From Lacticaseibacillus rhamnosus (GTDB lineage Bacteria > Bacillota > Bacilli > Lactobacillales > Lactobacillaceae), in assembly GCF_900636965.1 (NCBI RefSeq), contig NZ_LR134331.1:806001-870000 (forward strand): DNA of 64,000 nt. Direction: 5' to 3'. The translations under genes were made by a program, and so were the position numbers. The notes beneath the pieces were generated by a model, which saw only the letters and a program-made list of their open reading frames with translations, had not been told where the DNA came from and searched no databases. This document shows, in pieces, positions 1-12,942 of this stretch. Position 1 is the stretch's first letter; every line of letters begins with the position of its first letter.

Positions 1-726
1 ACCGCCGCTGAAAAATATGGTCATTATGTTGGGAAAATAACCTTAACCTTAAATGATGACCATCACATTCAAACGCGGCGAGCCGAAACTTTTCAAACGG
101 CTTTGTTGCAAAGTGCCGCGGCGGATCCACGTGAGATTCAAGGCTATGAAAGTAAAGGAATCGCCTTATTAAAACAACAGCAAGTCGCACATTTACCTAA
201 ACAGCTAGCCATTAGCTACGATCGGCCCTCACCGTTACTTGATTTTGGTTTAGCCGCGGTGGCAGCAACCGCTCAGACGGATGCTGCAATTTTGAATGCC
301 GGCTTGTTTTTGACCCCTCTTGGCCCCGGGGTTGTCACCCAAGCCGATTTGTTAGCTTGCTTACCGCATCCGATGCATTTACTGAAGGTGACTTTGAGTG
401 GTAAGGAACTTTGGCGGCTGATCATGGAAATGGAAAAGAATCGGATGTTTTTACGACACTTTCACATGATCGGGATGAGTTTTCGCGGGAAAATTTTTGG
501 CGATATCGGCTATCGCGGGATAACGGTGGATCGGGAGAAGCGGCGGGTTTTATGGCAAGGTGAGCCGCTGATTCCGGAGAAGCAATATACGTTTGCGACC
601 GTCGACAACTTTTTATTCATTCCATTTTTCCCAACCATCGAGATTATGGGCAGTAATGAATTGCTTTTCCCCAAAATCTTGCGGCAGGTTATCGGTGACT
701 ACATGGCAAAAGTTTATCCAAGATAG
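1..726 (+). CDS. 5'-nucleotidase/metallophosphatase, C-terminal part (5' end outside window)
   Basis: The reading frame is open from base 1, so the gene begins upstream of the window; 241 codons and the stop are visible. The visible part resembles the 5'-nucleotidase C-terminal (substrate-binding) domain of UshA/YunD-type bifunctional phosphatases, with the typical run NAGLFLTPLGPG, then the VTQADLLACLPHP and SGKELWRLI segments. The N-terminal metallophosphatase domain with the metal ligands is not in the window. It is followed about 100 bases later by yutD, and the yunD-like/yutD/yutF neighbourhood is common in lactobacilli. The internal TTG at 103 is not a real start. The family is fairly sure; the substrate is not known. 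Confidence 0.75.
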   Translation, partial: TAAEKYGHYVGKITLTLNDDHHIQTRRAETFQTALLQSAAADPREIQGYESKGIALLKQQQVAHLPKQLAISYDRPSPLLDFGLAAVAATAQTDAAILNAGLFLTPLGPGVVTQADLLACLPHPMHLLKVTLSGKELWRLIMEMEKNRMFLRHFHMIGMSFRGKIFGDIGYRGITVDREKRRVLWQGEPLIPEKQYTFATVDNFLFIPFFPTIEIMGSNELLFPKILRQVIGDYMAKVYPR

Positions 727-828
727 TTTCGTGTTATACTTTTGGAACACCCACGCAAGGACTGCTGTGTACGTGCGGCGATGATAAGCCGCATGAAACG
801 ATTTTTAGATGAAAAAGGAGGTCATGAC

Positions 829-1437
829 TTGGGTGAACGATCACCATTATCCGAACAAATCGATGATGCCTTGATACCGGCCTTAAAAAAAGATTTACGA
901 ATCGTCAATGTCGGGCACGATTTGATCACGATCGATGGGCGCCGGTATCGGATTGTCGAGAATTATCGGGATGCCTGCGATCTTGAGCGATTAAATGAAC
1001 GCTATAATGATATTCTTGATAAGTATGATTTCATTGTCGGCGACTGGGGATATGACCAGTTACGGCTTCGGGGCTTTTATAAAGACGATCGCCGTGGTGC
1101 CAGCAAAGATCAGCTTATCAGCACATTAGAAGATTACCTGTATGAATACTGTAATTTTGGCTGTGCTTACTTTGTGCTTGCATGTCTAGACAAGCCCGCC
1201 CCTAAGTCGAGTCCCCGCCGGCAAGGACGCGATCAGCATTCGCAAACGACTAAGAATGCGCAGCGTAAACATGCCAATAAGCACCCATTACATGGCAAAC
1301 GTAAAGCCAACAAACCATACACGGAAAAGTCAGTTCGATCACCGCAATTTCGCGGCGAACAGGCTAAAACCGTACACCAAAACCAACCACGCAAACGGCA
1401 TTTTACGATCCGTCAACGTGAGACTAACAAGAAGTAG
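829..1437 (+). CDS. yutD: YutD family protein with long basic tail
   Basis: 202 residues starting at TTG 829, chosen because an AAAGGAGG ribosome site ends 7-8 bases upstream; the in-frame ATGs at 781 and 793 lack one. Residues about 1-110 match the YutD family (DUF1027), with the segments NVGHDLITIDGRRYRIVENY, FIVGDWGYDQLRLRGFY and YLYEYCNFGCAYFVL. Residues about 115-202 form a Lys/Arg/His/Asn-rich low-complexity tail absent from the roughly 100-residue Bacillus protein, which may bind nucleic acid. The biochemical role of the family is unknown. It is 8 bases upstream of the yutF-like gene and probably co-transcribed with it. Confidence 0.8.
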   Translation: MGERSPLSEQIDDALIPALKKDLRIVNVGHDLITIDGRRYRIVENYRDACDLERLNERYNDILDKYDFIVGDWGYDQLRLRGFYKDDRRGASKDQLISTLEDYLYEYCNFGCAYFVLACLDKPAPKSSPRRQGRDQHSQTTKNAQRKHANKHPLHGKRKANKPYTEKSVRSPQFRGEQAKTVHQNQPRKRHFTIRQRETNKK

Positions 1438-1445
1438 GGACAGAC

Positions 1446-2222
1446 TTGAAGTATAAAGGTTATATGATTGATCTGGATGGAACGATTTATCGGGGGAAAG
1501 AACGGATTCCGGCAGCAAAGGATTTTGTCGAACGGTTGCAAGCGGCGCGGATTCCGTTTTTATTTTTAACGAACAATACGACTAAAAGCCCTGAAGATGT
1601 CGTTGATAATTTAGCCAAAAATCACGATATTCATGTCACGCCTGATCAGATTTACACGCCATCATTGGCAACGGCGGCTTATTTGACGGACCTTAATCAC
1701 GGGGATGTTTCAGGGAAATCCGTGTATATCATCGGTGAGCTTGGCTTGAAGCAAGCACTTTTGGATACCGGATTACGGTTAAATGAAGTGGATCCGGACT
1801 ATGTGGTAGTGGGCTTGGATTATGATGTCACCTATCATAAGTTTGAATTGGCGACTTTGGCCATTAAGCGTGGCGCCAAGTTTATCGGCACCAACGCGGA
1901 TACCAACCTACCCAATGAACGGGGATTGGTTCCAGGAGCTGGGTCACTGATTGCATTAGTAGAGCGTAGTACCCAGCAGCGCGCTTTTTACATTGGCAAA
2001 CCGGAGCCGACAATTATGGAGAAAGCACTTAAAAAGATGGGCTTGCCTAAAGACTCGGTTGCCATGGTGGGTGATAATTACAACACCGATATTAAGGCGG
2101 GATTAAACGCGGGCATTGATACGATCCTGGTTTATACCGGGGTGTCAACGCGTGATTATGTGTCTAAACAAGTTCATCAGCCAACGCATCAAATTGACCA
2201 GTTAACGGACTGGGAGGTTTAG
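1446..2222 (+). CDS. yutF: HAD-superfamily sugar/nucleotide phosphatase, NagD/YutF type
   Basis: 258 residues, TTG start preceded by a weak TAGGGA site. All HAD motifs are visible: motif I DLDGTIYRG near the N-terminus, motif II LTNNTT at about residue 40, the catalytic lysine in IGKPEPT at about residue 180 and motif IV MVGDNYNTDI at about residue 205. The large cap between motifs II and III is that of the NagD (class IIA) subfamily. Expected activity is dephosphorylation of small phosphorylated metabolites in the cytosol; the substrate cannot be read from sequence. It is fused tightly to the downstream membrane-protein gene (stop at 2222, next start at 2223). Confidence 0.85.
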   Translation: MKYKGYMIDLDGTIYRGKERIPAAKDFVERLQAARIPFLFLTNNTTKSPEDVVDNLAKNHDIHVTPDQIYTPSLATAAYLTDLNHGDVSGKSVYIIGELGLKQALLDTGLRLNEVDPDYVVVGLDYDVTYHKFELATLAIKRGAKFIGTNADTNLPNERGLVPGAGSLIALVERSTQQRAFYIGKPEPTIMEKALKKMGLPKDSVAMVGDNYNTDIKAGLNAGIDTILVYTGVSTRDYVSKQVHQPTHQIDQLTDWEV

Positions 2223-2855
2223 ATGAAACGCGCTGGGCAGTGGGTGGTTCTTTGGCTGGCAATAATTAGTACCGTCATTTTGGTCACGATCCTGAGCACG
2301 TTGCTGACGTTTCCAATTTATGCACATATGGATGACTTACCGCAAATTGCCGCTATGTCATTAGGAAGGCTTTACCACAATTACTTACAATTGATGGCTT
2401 ACCTGAATTTCCCTTGGATTGGGACACTTCGAATGCAGGATTTTCCAACTAGTCTGCATGGAGCGGTTCACTTTGCTGACGTGCGTCGTCTGTTTATTTT
2501 CGATATCCTCGTGGCCCTCGTAACGCTGCCTTTTGCTATTCGTTGGCTACATCGGCTCAAAGCCACGAGTAAGCGTTACTTGTTGGTGCGACCGTTTATG
2601 ATCGGGGCAGTCGTGCCAATCGGGTTAACGGCACTATTGGCGATGAACTTTGACCGGTTCTTTATTGTTTTTCATGAAATGCTTTTCCGGAATCAGGACT
2701 GGCTGTTTGATCCGGCAACCGATCCGATTATCAATGTTTTGCCGGAAGGATTCTTCATGCTTTGTTTCCTACTAGCATTTGGTTTGTTTGAAGCAGTGAT
2801 GATATGGGGCATTTGGCGAGGGCGGCAAGATGCACGGCTCGGGTCAAAGCAATAG
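2223..2855 (+). CDS. TIGR01906/DUF1461 family integral membrane protein
   Basis: 210 residues, ATG directly after the yutF stop with GGAGG inside the end of yutF. There are hydrophobic segments at about residues 8-28, 92-108, 123-142 and 178-197, with a long loop after the first segment containing the HFADVRRLF segment. This layout matches the TIGR01906 family of Firmicute membrane proteins that accompanies yutD/yutF. Function is unknown. It is the last gene of the operon and is followed by a strong hairpin terminator. Confidence 0.75.
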   Translation: MKRAGQWVVLWLAIISTVILVTILSTLLTFPIYAHMDDLPQIAAMSLGRLYHNYLQLMAYLNFPWIGTLRMQDFPTSLHGAVHFADVRRLFIFDILVALVTLPFAIRWLHRLKATSKRYLLVRPFMIGAVVPIGLTALLAMNFDRFFIVFHEMLFRNQDWLFDPATDPIINVLPEGFFMLCFLLAFGLFEAVMIWGIWRGRQDARLGSKQ

Positions 2856-2856
2856 A

Positions 2857-2905
2857 AAAGGCGCAGCACATGTTGTTTATAAACATGCGTTGCGCCTTTT
2901 TGTTA
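2857..2905. terminator. Bidirectional rho-independent terminator
   Basis: AAAAGGCGCA pairs with TGCGCCTTTT around a loop that also contains a CATG/CATG pair. T-runs on the + strand and A-runs at the 5' side let it serve both the yutF operon and the convergent dedA gene. Confidence 0.85.
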
Positions 2906-2915
2906 GATTTGATGA

Positions 2916-3569
2916 TTAGCGATCAGCGACTTTGGCAGTGCGGGTTTTAACCGCGGCAATGACCATTGGTAGAAGTGAGATCAAGACGATGCCAAGCGCA
3001 ACGAGTGAAAAGTGTTCTTTTACAAAAGTCACATTACCGAAATAGAAACCGCCGAGCACGCATAAGGTGACCCATAAGAAACCGCCAAGTAAATTGTAGT
3101 GGATGAACTTACCATAGTGCATACGGGAACCACCGGAAACGAATGGGGCAAAAGTGCGAATAAGCGGCATGAAACGGGCAATTGCAATTGTTTTGCCGCC
3201 ATGCTTATCGAAGAAGGCCTCTGCTTGGCGCAACTTGTCACGATTGATCAAGCGCCCGAACCAGCCTTTACCGGTAGAAGCAGCAGAACCGACACGCTTA
3301 CCGATTTCATAATTAACAGTATCGCCTAAAACCGCAGCAGCCAAGAAAACCGCGAAGAGAATCCAGACATTCAAGTTGTAAGCCGCGTTGGCAGCTAAAG
3401 CACTTGCGGCAAACAACAGTGAATCTCCGGGTAAGAACGGGAAGACAACGACCCCGGTTTCGATGAAGACCATCGCAAAGAGGATGACGTAGGTCCAGGG
3501 GCCGAAGCTATTGACGATGGTGATCAAATGTTCATCAATGTGTAAGATGAAATCAAACAACTGGGTCAT
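2916..3569 (-). CDS. DedA family membrane protein
   Basis: 217 residues. The family hallmarks are visible: an N-terminal hydrophobic segment, the FIETGVVVFPFLPGDSLLF stretch (re-entrant loop with the conserved acidic residue and PGD), the GDTVNYEIGKRVG segment, and ARFMPLIRTFAPFVSGGSRM with the conserved F-x-P-x-x-R-x-x-x-P arginine motif, followed by C-terminal membrane helices. DedA proteins are proposed lipid transporters/scramblases important for envelope homeostasis and proton-motive force. It is a single gene between a bidirectional terminator and the pgpA-like gene. Confidence 0.9.
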   Translation of the reverse strand: MTQLFDFILHIDEHLITIVNSFGPWTYVILFAMVFIETGVVVFPFLPGDSLLFAASALAANAAYNLNVWILFAVFLAAAVLGDTVNYEIGKRVGSAASTGKGWFGRLINRDKLRQAEAFFDKHGGKTIAIARFMPLIRTFAPFVSGGSRMHYGKFIHYNLLGGFLWVTLCVLGGFYFGNVTFVKEHFSLVALGIVLISLLPMVIAAVKTRTAKVADR

Positions 3570-3654
3570 TTTGTAAACTCCTTTAATGAATTATCTTTCA
3601 TTATACGGGATAAGATGAAAGTTTCATGAAACATGCGAAAATTTTAGAAAAACA

Positions 3655-4158
3655 TCAATAAATATCGTCTTCGATTTCCGGATGGGAGTGGGCAAGGCGA
3701 CTGGCAGCAGCGGCAGCCATTGCCCCGACGATATCATCAAGAAAAGTGTGGATGATCCCCGGCTCGTGGGCATTGAGCTTGGCCAGAATTCCTGGCTTAA
3801 TCCGATCAATATAGCCGTAATTAGTAAAACCAATTGATCCATAAACATTGACGATTGAAAAGGCCAACACCTCATCGACCCCATAAAGCCCTTCATCTTC
3901 TGCAATGATCTTCTGTAAAGGCTCCTCAAGACTGTTTGCTTCAGCAGCCTTATCTAAAGCGATGCCAGTCATCACGGCATTTTGAACCTCCCGTTTACGC
4001 AAAACAATGCGAACGTTTTGCGTGGCTTCTTCGATCGTCAATTTAGGAATGAAACGTTCCTGTAAGAACATGACAAGTTCACCAATATCACTGAGTTGCA
4101 CACCGCGCTCGTGTAATAACTGGATCGTGCGTTCATACAATTTCTCTTCATTTGTCAT
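3655..4158 (-). CDS. Phosphatidylglycerophosphatase A-like protein
   Basis: 167 residues when started at ATG 4158, which has GGAGAAG 6-7 bases upstream; an ATG five codons earlier lies inside that ribosome site. It belongs to the YutG/PgpA superfamily, recognised by IGFTNYGYIDRIKPGILAKLN and the HTFLDDIVGAMAAA segment with its acidic residues. The family comprises divalent-metal-dependent phosphatases acting on phosphatidylglycerophosphate, but Firmicute YutG-type members lack the membrane helices of E. coli PgpA, so the exact substrate is uncertain. Confidence 0.7.
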   Translation of the reverse strand: MTNEEKLYERTIQLLHERGVQLSDIGELVMFLQERFIPKLTIEEATQNVRIVLRKREVQNAVMTGIALDKAAEANSLEEPLQKIIAEDEGLYGVDEVLAFSIVNVYGSIGFTNYGYIDRIKPGILAKLNAHEPGIIHTFLDDIVGAMAAAAASRLAHSHPEIEDDIY

Positions 4159-4252
4159 TTTTCGCTTCTCCATTCAAAGTGGGCGTTGGCCAGTGTGCTT
4201 AGCAGTCGGTACTGGCGAACACATTAGCGTCATTAGGTTGAGCTGGCTGGTT

Positions 4253-5239
4253 TTATCGATAAAGTTGGGTACTGTGCAAAGCTTGACGGCGTTCCGGGTA
4301 AAGCCGACTGAGCGCTTCGTTAATGGCAGTCGGTGCCTCACCAAAGCCGCTGGCAATCAATGGCAACTTTCCGGCATAACTGACGGCATCACCAATCGCA
4401 AAAATTCCGGGTCGGCTGGTTTGCATCTGTGAATCAACCAGGATGCCATTACGATCGGTTTTGAACTGCCATGCTTGAAGATGCCGTTTGTCAGTAACAA
4501 AGCCATAATTAACCAGCAATTTGTCGACTGTTAAGGTGGGCTGGTCCTCACCACGAACTTCTTTTAAGCGTACAGCCAGGCGCTTATTTTCGTGCGTGAC
4601 GGCTTCGATTAAATACGGGGTTTCGATCGTCACACTACTTTTTTCAAGTGCAGCCACACTTGCCTCAAGTCCGCGAAATTTGGAGCGGCGATGAATTAAA
4701 GTAACATGCCGGGCAATCGGCTCCAGCGCCAAAGCCCAATCAATGGCAGAATCGCCGCCGCCAGCGATGGCAACTTCCTGATCGCGAAAAGTCTCCAGAT
4801 CTTGAACAAAATAAAAAAGTTGCTGACCTTCTAAAGCGGGGTCATAATCAACGGCTAATTTACGCGGCGTGAAGGCACCGCCACCAGTCGCAACAATGAC
4901 CGTTTTAGTGTGGAAATCTCCTTGGCTCGTATGCAAAACAAAAGTACCATCATCAGCCTCGTCAATGGTCTGAACTTCAGTAGCTGTTTTGACGTCCGGC
5001 TTAAAATGCATCAGCTGAGTTTTCAGTTGAGCGACTAAATCCTTACCGCTGACATGGGGGAAGCCGCCGATATCATAAAGAATCTTGGCCGGATATAAAT
5101 TTCCGGTTTGACCACCGAGTTCGTCAAGACTTTCTAATAATAAGACATCTGCTTGACGTAACCCGGCATAAAAAGCGGCGAACATGCCGACCGGGCCGCC
5201 GCCAATCACAGTGATTTCATATACATGCTGCACTGACAT
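4253..5239 (-). CDS. Ferredoxin/flavodoxin--NADP reductase, thioredoxin-reductase-like
   Basis: 328 residues starting at ATG 5239, preceded by GGAG with 8-base spacing; a longer ORF reaches 5287 without a ribosome site. An FAD-binding [14 protein letters not shown] motif sits near the N-terminus, then [11 protein letters not shown], a second Rossmann motif [13 protein letters not shown] for NADP and the C-terminal FAIGDAV FAD motif. No redox-active CxxC of thioredoxin reductase is present, which places it with the YumC type of ferredoxin-NADP reductases. These pass electrons between NADPH and ferredoxin or flavodoxin in the cytosol. Confidence 0.85.
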   Translation of the reverse strand: MSVQHVYEITVIGGGPVGMFAAFYAGLRQADVLLLESLDELGGQTGNLYPAKILYDIGGFPHVSGKDLVAQLKTQLMHFKPDVKTATEVQTIDEADDGTFVLHTSQGDFHTKTVIVATGGGAFTPRKLAVDYDPALEGQQLFYFVQDLETFRDQEVAIAGGGDSAIDWALALEPIARHVTLIHRRSKFRGLEASVAALEKSSVTIETPYLIEAVTHENKRLAVRLKEVRGEDQPTLTVDKLLVNYGFVTDKRHLQAWQFKTDRNGILVDSQMQTSRPGIFAIGDAVSYAGKLPLIASGFGEAPTAINEALSRLYPERRQALHSTQLYR

Positions 5240-5398
5240 TTGCAATGCTCCGTTTCGATAAATAATATGACGTTCATACCCTACCATATTTTGCTAATGG
5301 TTACCAAGGTGACAGTAGTCTGGCAAGCCTGTTTAACAAGATATCACCATTGAATGGTTCATTGACTAAGGGAGTGCACAAAGCAAATGACATTTACT

Positions 5399-5426
5399 TT
5401 GCCCATATTGATGATGCTGGTATACT
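5399..5426 (+). promoter_or_regulatory. Probable sigma-A promoter of the cyclophilin gene
   Basis: TTGCCC, 16-base spacer, TATACT, about 48 bases upstream of the start codon. Confidence 0.5.
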
Positions 5427-5473
5427 ACGCCTAGTGTTAGAAATACGAATGAGACAAATGAAGGAGACTGATT

Positions 5474-6058
5474 ATGGACTATCCACAACTAGAACTTGCA
5501 GAATTCAAAGGACCAAAAGCAATTTTTGAAACCAGCGAAGGACATTTTGAGATTGCACTATTTCCAAAACAGGCTCCTAAAACCGTTGATAACTTCATCG
5601 GCTTAGCTAAAAAAGGGTACTACGATGGCCTGATTTTTCACCGCATCATTGCCGATTTTATGATTCAAGGCGGCGACCCGACAGGCACGGGAATGGGCGG
5701 CGAAAGCCTGTGGGGCAAACCCTTTGAAGATGAATTTTCAAATCAACTATTTAATCTAAAAGGTGCTTTGTCAATGGCCAACGCGGGTCCTAACACCAAC
5801 GGCAGTCAATTTTTCATCGTCACGAATAGGCATCTGGATCCGAGCATGAAGGCACAATTAAGCGAAGCCGGATTTCCCGAACCGATTATCAAAGCCTATG
5901 AACAAGGCGGCACACCGTGGTTAGATCATCGCCACACCGTTTTTGGTCAAGTGTTATCAGGACTATCGGTTGTGGAGAAAATCGGTCAAGTCAAAACCGG
6001 TGCCAACGATAAGCCGGTTGAGCCGGTGACGATCGATCGGTTGACAATTCAAGACTAA
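5474..6058 (+). CDS. Peptidyl-prolyl cis-trans isomerase, cyclophilin type
   Basis: 194 residues with a good AAGGAGA site. The cyclophilin core is clear: YDGLIFHRIIADFMIQGGDP (active-site FHR and the FMIQGGD signature), GALSMANAGPNTNGSQFFI (catalytic Gln and Phe) and HTVFGQVLSGLSVVEKI. No signal peptide is seen, so it is a cytosolic foldase that isomerises Xaa-Pro bonds. An insertion of about 25 residues between the NGSQFFI and HTVFGQV segments is usual in lactobacillus members. It is monocistronic, with its own promoter upstream and another promoter just downstream. Confidence 0.92.
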   Translation: MDYPQLELAEFKGPKAIFETSEGHFEIALFPKQAPKTVDNFIGLAKKGYYDGLIFHRIIADFMIQGGDPTGTGMGGESLWGKPFEDEFSNQLFNLKGALSMANAGPNTNGSQFFIVTNRHLDPSMKAQLSEAGFPEPIIKAYEQGGTPWLDHRHTVFGQVLSGLSVVEKIGQVKTGANDKPVEPVTIDRLTIQD

Positions 6059-6060
6059 TA

Positions 6061-6089
6061 TTGGTTGCCGCTGATTTTTAGGGTATACT
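6061..6089 (+). promoter_or_regulatory. Probable promoter of the S1-domain gene
   Basis: TTGGTT, 17-base spacer, TATACT, ending 32 bases before the ATG at 6122. Confidence 0.5.
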
Positions 6090-6121
6090 CAAAGAGAAAT
6101 CCAATGAAATGAAGTGTCAGA

Positions 6122-6505
6122 ATGGAATATCGCATAGGAGATATCTTGACTGGCAAAGTGACAGGGGTCCAACCATATGGGGCGTTTGTCATGCTGGATG
6201 AGCACACACAAGGTTTAGTGCACATTTCAGAATGCCAGCACGGTTATGTCAAGGACACCAGCGATATTTTTAACGTCGGCCAGCGAGTTGAAGTTGTGAT
6301 CTTGGACATCGACGAATATACCAAAAAAATTAGTTTATCCTTGCGTGCGTTGCAAGCGCCGCCTCGGTTAGGTAAGAAGCGGCGTCGCAAACATTACTGG
6401 ACCAGTCGTAAATTTCACACCGGCTTTGCACCGATTGCCGCTCATTTAGATGGGTGGGTCGCTGAAGCACTTGAACACTTAGATGGAGAAACCACTCATA
6501 AATGA
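6122..6505 (+). CDS. S1 RNA-binding domain protein (CvfD / general stress protein 13 type)
   Basis: 127 residues. One S1 domain spans residues about 4-75 (GDILTGKVTGVQPYGAFVML, HTQGLVHISECQHGYVKD, VGQRVEVVILDIDEYTKKISLSLR), followed by a basic RRRKHYW linker and a short C-terminal tail. This size and layout match YugI/CvfD of Firmicutes, ribosome-associated post-transcriptional regulators. The last codons and the stop lie inside a terminator hairpin. Confidence 0.8.
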   Translation: MEYRIGDILTGKVTGVQPYGAFVMLDEHTQGLVHISECQHGYVKDTSDIFNVGQRVEVVILDIDEYTKKISLSLRALQAPPRLGKKRRRKHYWTSRKFHTGFAPIAAHLDGWVAEALEHLDGETTHK

Positions 6506-6516
6506 GCGGTTTTTTC
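6489..6516 (+). terminator. Rho-independent terminator overlapping the 3' end of the S1-domain gene
   Basis: AACC-A-CTCAT pairs with ATGAG-C-GGTT and is followed by a T-run. The stop codon of the gene is inside the loop/stem. Confidence 0.75.
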
Positions 6517-6960
6517 TTTACGCTTCATCAGCAGTGCAGGCAAATGAGGCGGGCATAGATTGCTCTGGCTTAATTAAATGGCATTAGGCTGTTCATGGTA
6601 ATGAAGTTAGGGTATTGCGAGAATGTGGTCAGCCAGTTTGCAAGGTTGATGCAGCGAATTTTTAGAATTTGACATTAACGTGGCAATTTTGGGTTCACGA
6701 TACGATCTTTAGCATTTTGAGGAGATGCACGCTGCCTTAGAGCTTAGTGTAAGGGAATCATGGGTTGATGCAGGGCGCTAATTGTCGTTGTGGCAAATGG
6801 AAAACGGAATGCCCCACAGTCGTTCGCAAGTGTCATCAAACGTTTTAGTGAACTTTTAACACGTCCTCCCACCAATTGTTCGCAAAATATGCGAATTTTT
6901 ATGCATTTTAATTGCTAACGTTCGTTGTTTTTCGGAATTGGAATTTATTTTGATTTATGT
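6517..6960. other. Gene-free region upstream of rRNA operon 1
   Basis: About 440 bases without a credible ORF, strong hairpin or repeat. The 3' part becomes AT-rich, as expected of an UP-element region before an rRNA promoter. Confidence 0.5.
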
Positions 6961-6970
6961 CAATTTTTTG

Positions 6971-7000
6971 TTGACTAGTTCGCGCAAGTGCTGGTATGAT
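6971..7000 (+). promoter_or_regulatory. rrn1 promoter P1
   Basis: TTGACT, 18-base spacer, TATGAT, preceded by an A/T-rich tract. It is upstream of a second promoter. Confidence 0.65.
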
Positions 7001-7123
7001 ACTTGTTGTTGTCAAAACAAAGACGTCGTTCCTTGACGGATGAACTGATGAGATAAAGTTGATGAATCAGCAGGATGTGCATCATTTTCAATAAATTGAA
7101 TAAATATTCAATTTAAAAAGTTG

Positions 7124-7150
7124 TTGACATGATATGCTGATCATGATAAT
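7124..7150 (+). promoter_or_regulatory. rrn1 promoter P2
   Basis: TTGACA followed 15 bases later by GATAAT. The same block is present before the second operon, and sequence identity between the two operons begins here. Confidence 0.65.
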
Positions 7151-7181
7151 CTATCAAAGTTGTCTTTTGACAAAGTAGTCC

Positions 7182-7217
7182 TTTGAAAACTGAACAAAGT
7201 TTCGTTTAAATGTGCAG
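7182..7217 (+). other. Pre-16S processing stem, 5' strand (pairs with 8909-8941)
   Basis: The run around CTGAACAAAGTTTCG before the 16S gene is complementary to CGAAACTTTGTTTAG after it, and the flanks extend the pairing to GCAGG/CCTGC. This is the expected RNase III processing stem. The same pair flanks 16S in rrn2. Confidence 0.75.
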
Positions 7218-7308
7218 GGTCCTTGATACTTCGGTATCGAGGCAAAAAGTAACATTTGCGAAGTCAATTCGCTAGAACAACAAATCGAGCTATTCGAACA
7301 GCTCATAT

Positions 7309-8885
<1,577 letters not shown>

Positions 8886-8908
8886 AACAGACTGAAAGTC
8901 TGACGGAA

Positions 8909-8941
8909 ACCTGCACACACGAAACTTTGTTTAGTTTTGAG
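8909..8941 (+). other. Pre-16S processing stem, 3' strand
   Basis: Complement of 7182-7217. Identical sequence follows the rrn2 16S gene. Confidence 0.75.
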
Positions 8942-8980
8942 GGGATTACCCTCAAGCACCCTAGCGGGTGCGACTTTGTT

Positions 8981-9012
8981 CTTTGAAAACTGGATATCAT
9001 TGTTGTAAATGT
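8981..9012 (+). other. Pre-23S processing stem, 5' strand (pairs with 12077-12107)
   Basis: AAAACTGG-TATCATTGTTGT before 23S is complementary to ACAACAATGATA-CCAGTTTT after it. The 16S-23S spacer (8879-9098, about 220 bases) holds no tRNA gene. Confidence 0.7.
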
Positions 9013-9098
9013 TTTAAATTGCCGAGAACACAGCGTATTTGTATGAGTTTCTAATAATAGAAATTCGCATCGCATAACCGCTGACGCAAGTCAGTACA

Positions 9099-12016
<2,918 letters not shown>

Positions 12017-12020
12017 GTAA

Positions 12021-12052
12021 AGCGCCAACTGGCGCTAAGCCAGCGCGCGTTT
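12021..12052 (+). repeat. Short version of a palindromic repeat in the 23S-5S spacer of rrn1
   Basis: A mini-hairpin (CTGGCGC / GCCAG) flanked by AAGCGCC and GCGCGTTTCGATGA. The right flank GCGCGTTTCGATGA is identical to that bordering the longer repeat in the same place of rrn2. Confidence 0.5.
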
Positions 12053-12076
12053 CGATGAAATACGTTAAGTTCCGGC

Positions 12077-12107
12077 AAAAACAACAACAATGATAGCCAG
12101 TTTTGAG
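12077..12107 (+). other. Pre-23S processing stem, 3' strand
   Basis: Complement of 8981-9012. It lies distal to the spacer repeat. Confidence 0.7.
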
Positions 12108-12126
12108 AGCGCAAAGTTCTCATAAG

Positions 12127-12243
12127 TGTGGTGGCGATAGCAAGAAGGATACACCTGTTCCCATGCCGAACACAGAAGTTAAGCTTCTTCACGCCGAGAG
12201 TAGTTGGTGGGAAACTGCCTGCGAGGGTAGGAAGCTGCCACGC
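12127..12243 (+). rRNA. rrf: 5S ribosomal RNA (rrn1)
   Basis: It begins TGTGGTGGCGATAGCAAGAA, carries the CCCATGCCGAACACAGAAGT core and ends GGAAGCTGCCACGC, which pairs with the 5' end. 117 bases, identical in rrn2. Confidence 0.96.
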
Positions 12244-12251
12244 TTACATAT

Positions 12252-12324
12252 GGAGGATTAGCTCAGTTGGGAGAGCGTCTGCCTTACAAGCAGAGGGTCA
12301 CAGGTTCGAGCCCTGTATCCTCCA
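12252..12324 (+). tRNA. tRNA-Val (UAC)
   Basis: Cloverleaf with acceptor GGAGGAT/ATCCTCC and anticodon loop CTTACAA. CCA is not encoded. First gene of the array behind rrn1. Confidence 0.95.
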
Positions 12325-12326
12325 TT

Positions 12327-12399
12327 GAGCCGTTAGCTCAGTTGGTAGAGCAACTGACTTTTAATCAGTGGGTCGACAGTTCGAGCCTGTCACGGCTCA
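12327..12399 (+). tRNA. tRNA-Lys (UUU)
   Basis: Acceptor GAGCCGT/ACGGCTC, anticodon loop CTTTTAA. Confidence 0.95.
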
Positions 12400-12441
12400 G
12401 AGAATTATTGGTTTTAATTGACGGCTCAAGTCGATATTTTT

Positions 12442-12514
12442 GCCGACTTAGCTCAGTTGGTAGAGCATCTGTCTTGTAAACAGGGGGTCGAAGGTTCGAA
12501 TCCTTTAGTCGGCA
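12442..12514 (+). tRNA. tRNA-Thr (UGU)
   Basis: Acceptor GCCGACT/AGTCGGC, anticodon loop CTTGTAA. Confidence 0.95.
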
Positions 12515-12548
12515 TGGCACCAATAATTTGATAAGCATTTTGTTTCAT

Positions 12549-12620
12549 GCGGAAGTAGTTCAGTGGTAGAACATCACCTTGCCATGGTGGGGGTCGCGGG
12601 TTCGAATCCCGTCTTCCGCT
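12549..12620 (+). tRNA. tRNA-Gly (GCC)
   Basis: Acceptor GCGGAAG/CTTCCGC, anticodon loop TTGCCAT. Confidence 0.95.
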
Positions 12621-12680
12621 TTCCAAGCACAGTGCCGAGGGTGTGCTTGGTCGAAAAGTTCCTCGGCATTATCATGATTT

Positions 12681-12754
12681 GCACCCATAGCGCAACTGGA
12701 TAGAGTGTCTGACTACGAATCAGAAGGTTGTAGGTTCGACTCCTACTGGGTGCA
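12681..12754 (+). tRNA. tRNA-Arg (ACG)
   Basis: Acceptor GCACCCA/TGGGTGC, anticodon ACG (wobble A expected to become inosine). Confidence 0.95.
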
Positions 12755-12759
12755 TTTAA

Positions 12760-12833
12760 CGGGAAATAGCTCAGCTTGGTAGAGCACCTGGTTTGGGACC
12801 AGGGGGTCGCAGGTTCGAATCCTGTTTTCCCGA
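12760..12833 (+). tRNA. tRNA-Pro (UGG)
   Basis: Acceptor CGGGAAA/TTTCCCG, anticodon loop TTTGGGA. Confidence 0.95.
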
Positions 12834-12860
12834 TTGGACGCTTAGTCCATATGTTTTTCT

Positions 12861-12934
12861 CGCGGTGTAGCTCAGCTGGCTAGAGCGTCCGGTTCATACC
12901 CGGGAGGTCGAGGGTTCGATCCCCCCCGCCGCGA
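12861..12934 (+). tRNA. tRNA-Met, elongator (CAU)
   Basis: Acceptor CGCGGTG/CGCCGCG fully paired, anticodon loop TTCATAC. The body resembles the Bacillus elongator tRNA-Met, so I assign it as elongator rather than Ile2. Confidence 0.8.
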
Positions 12935-12942
12935 TTGAGCTT

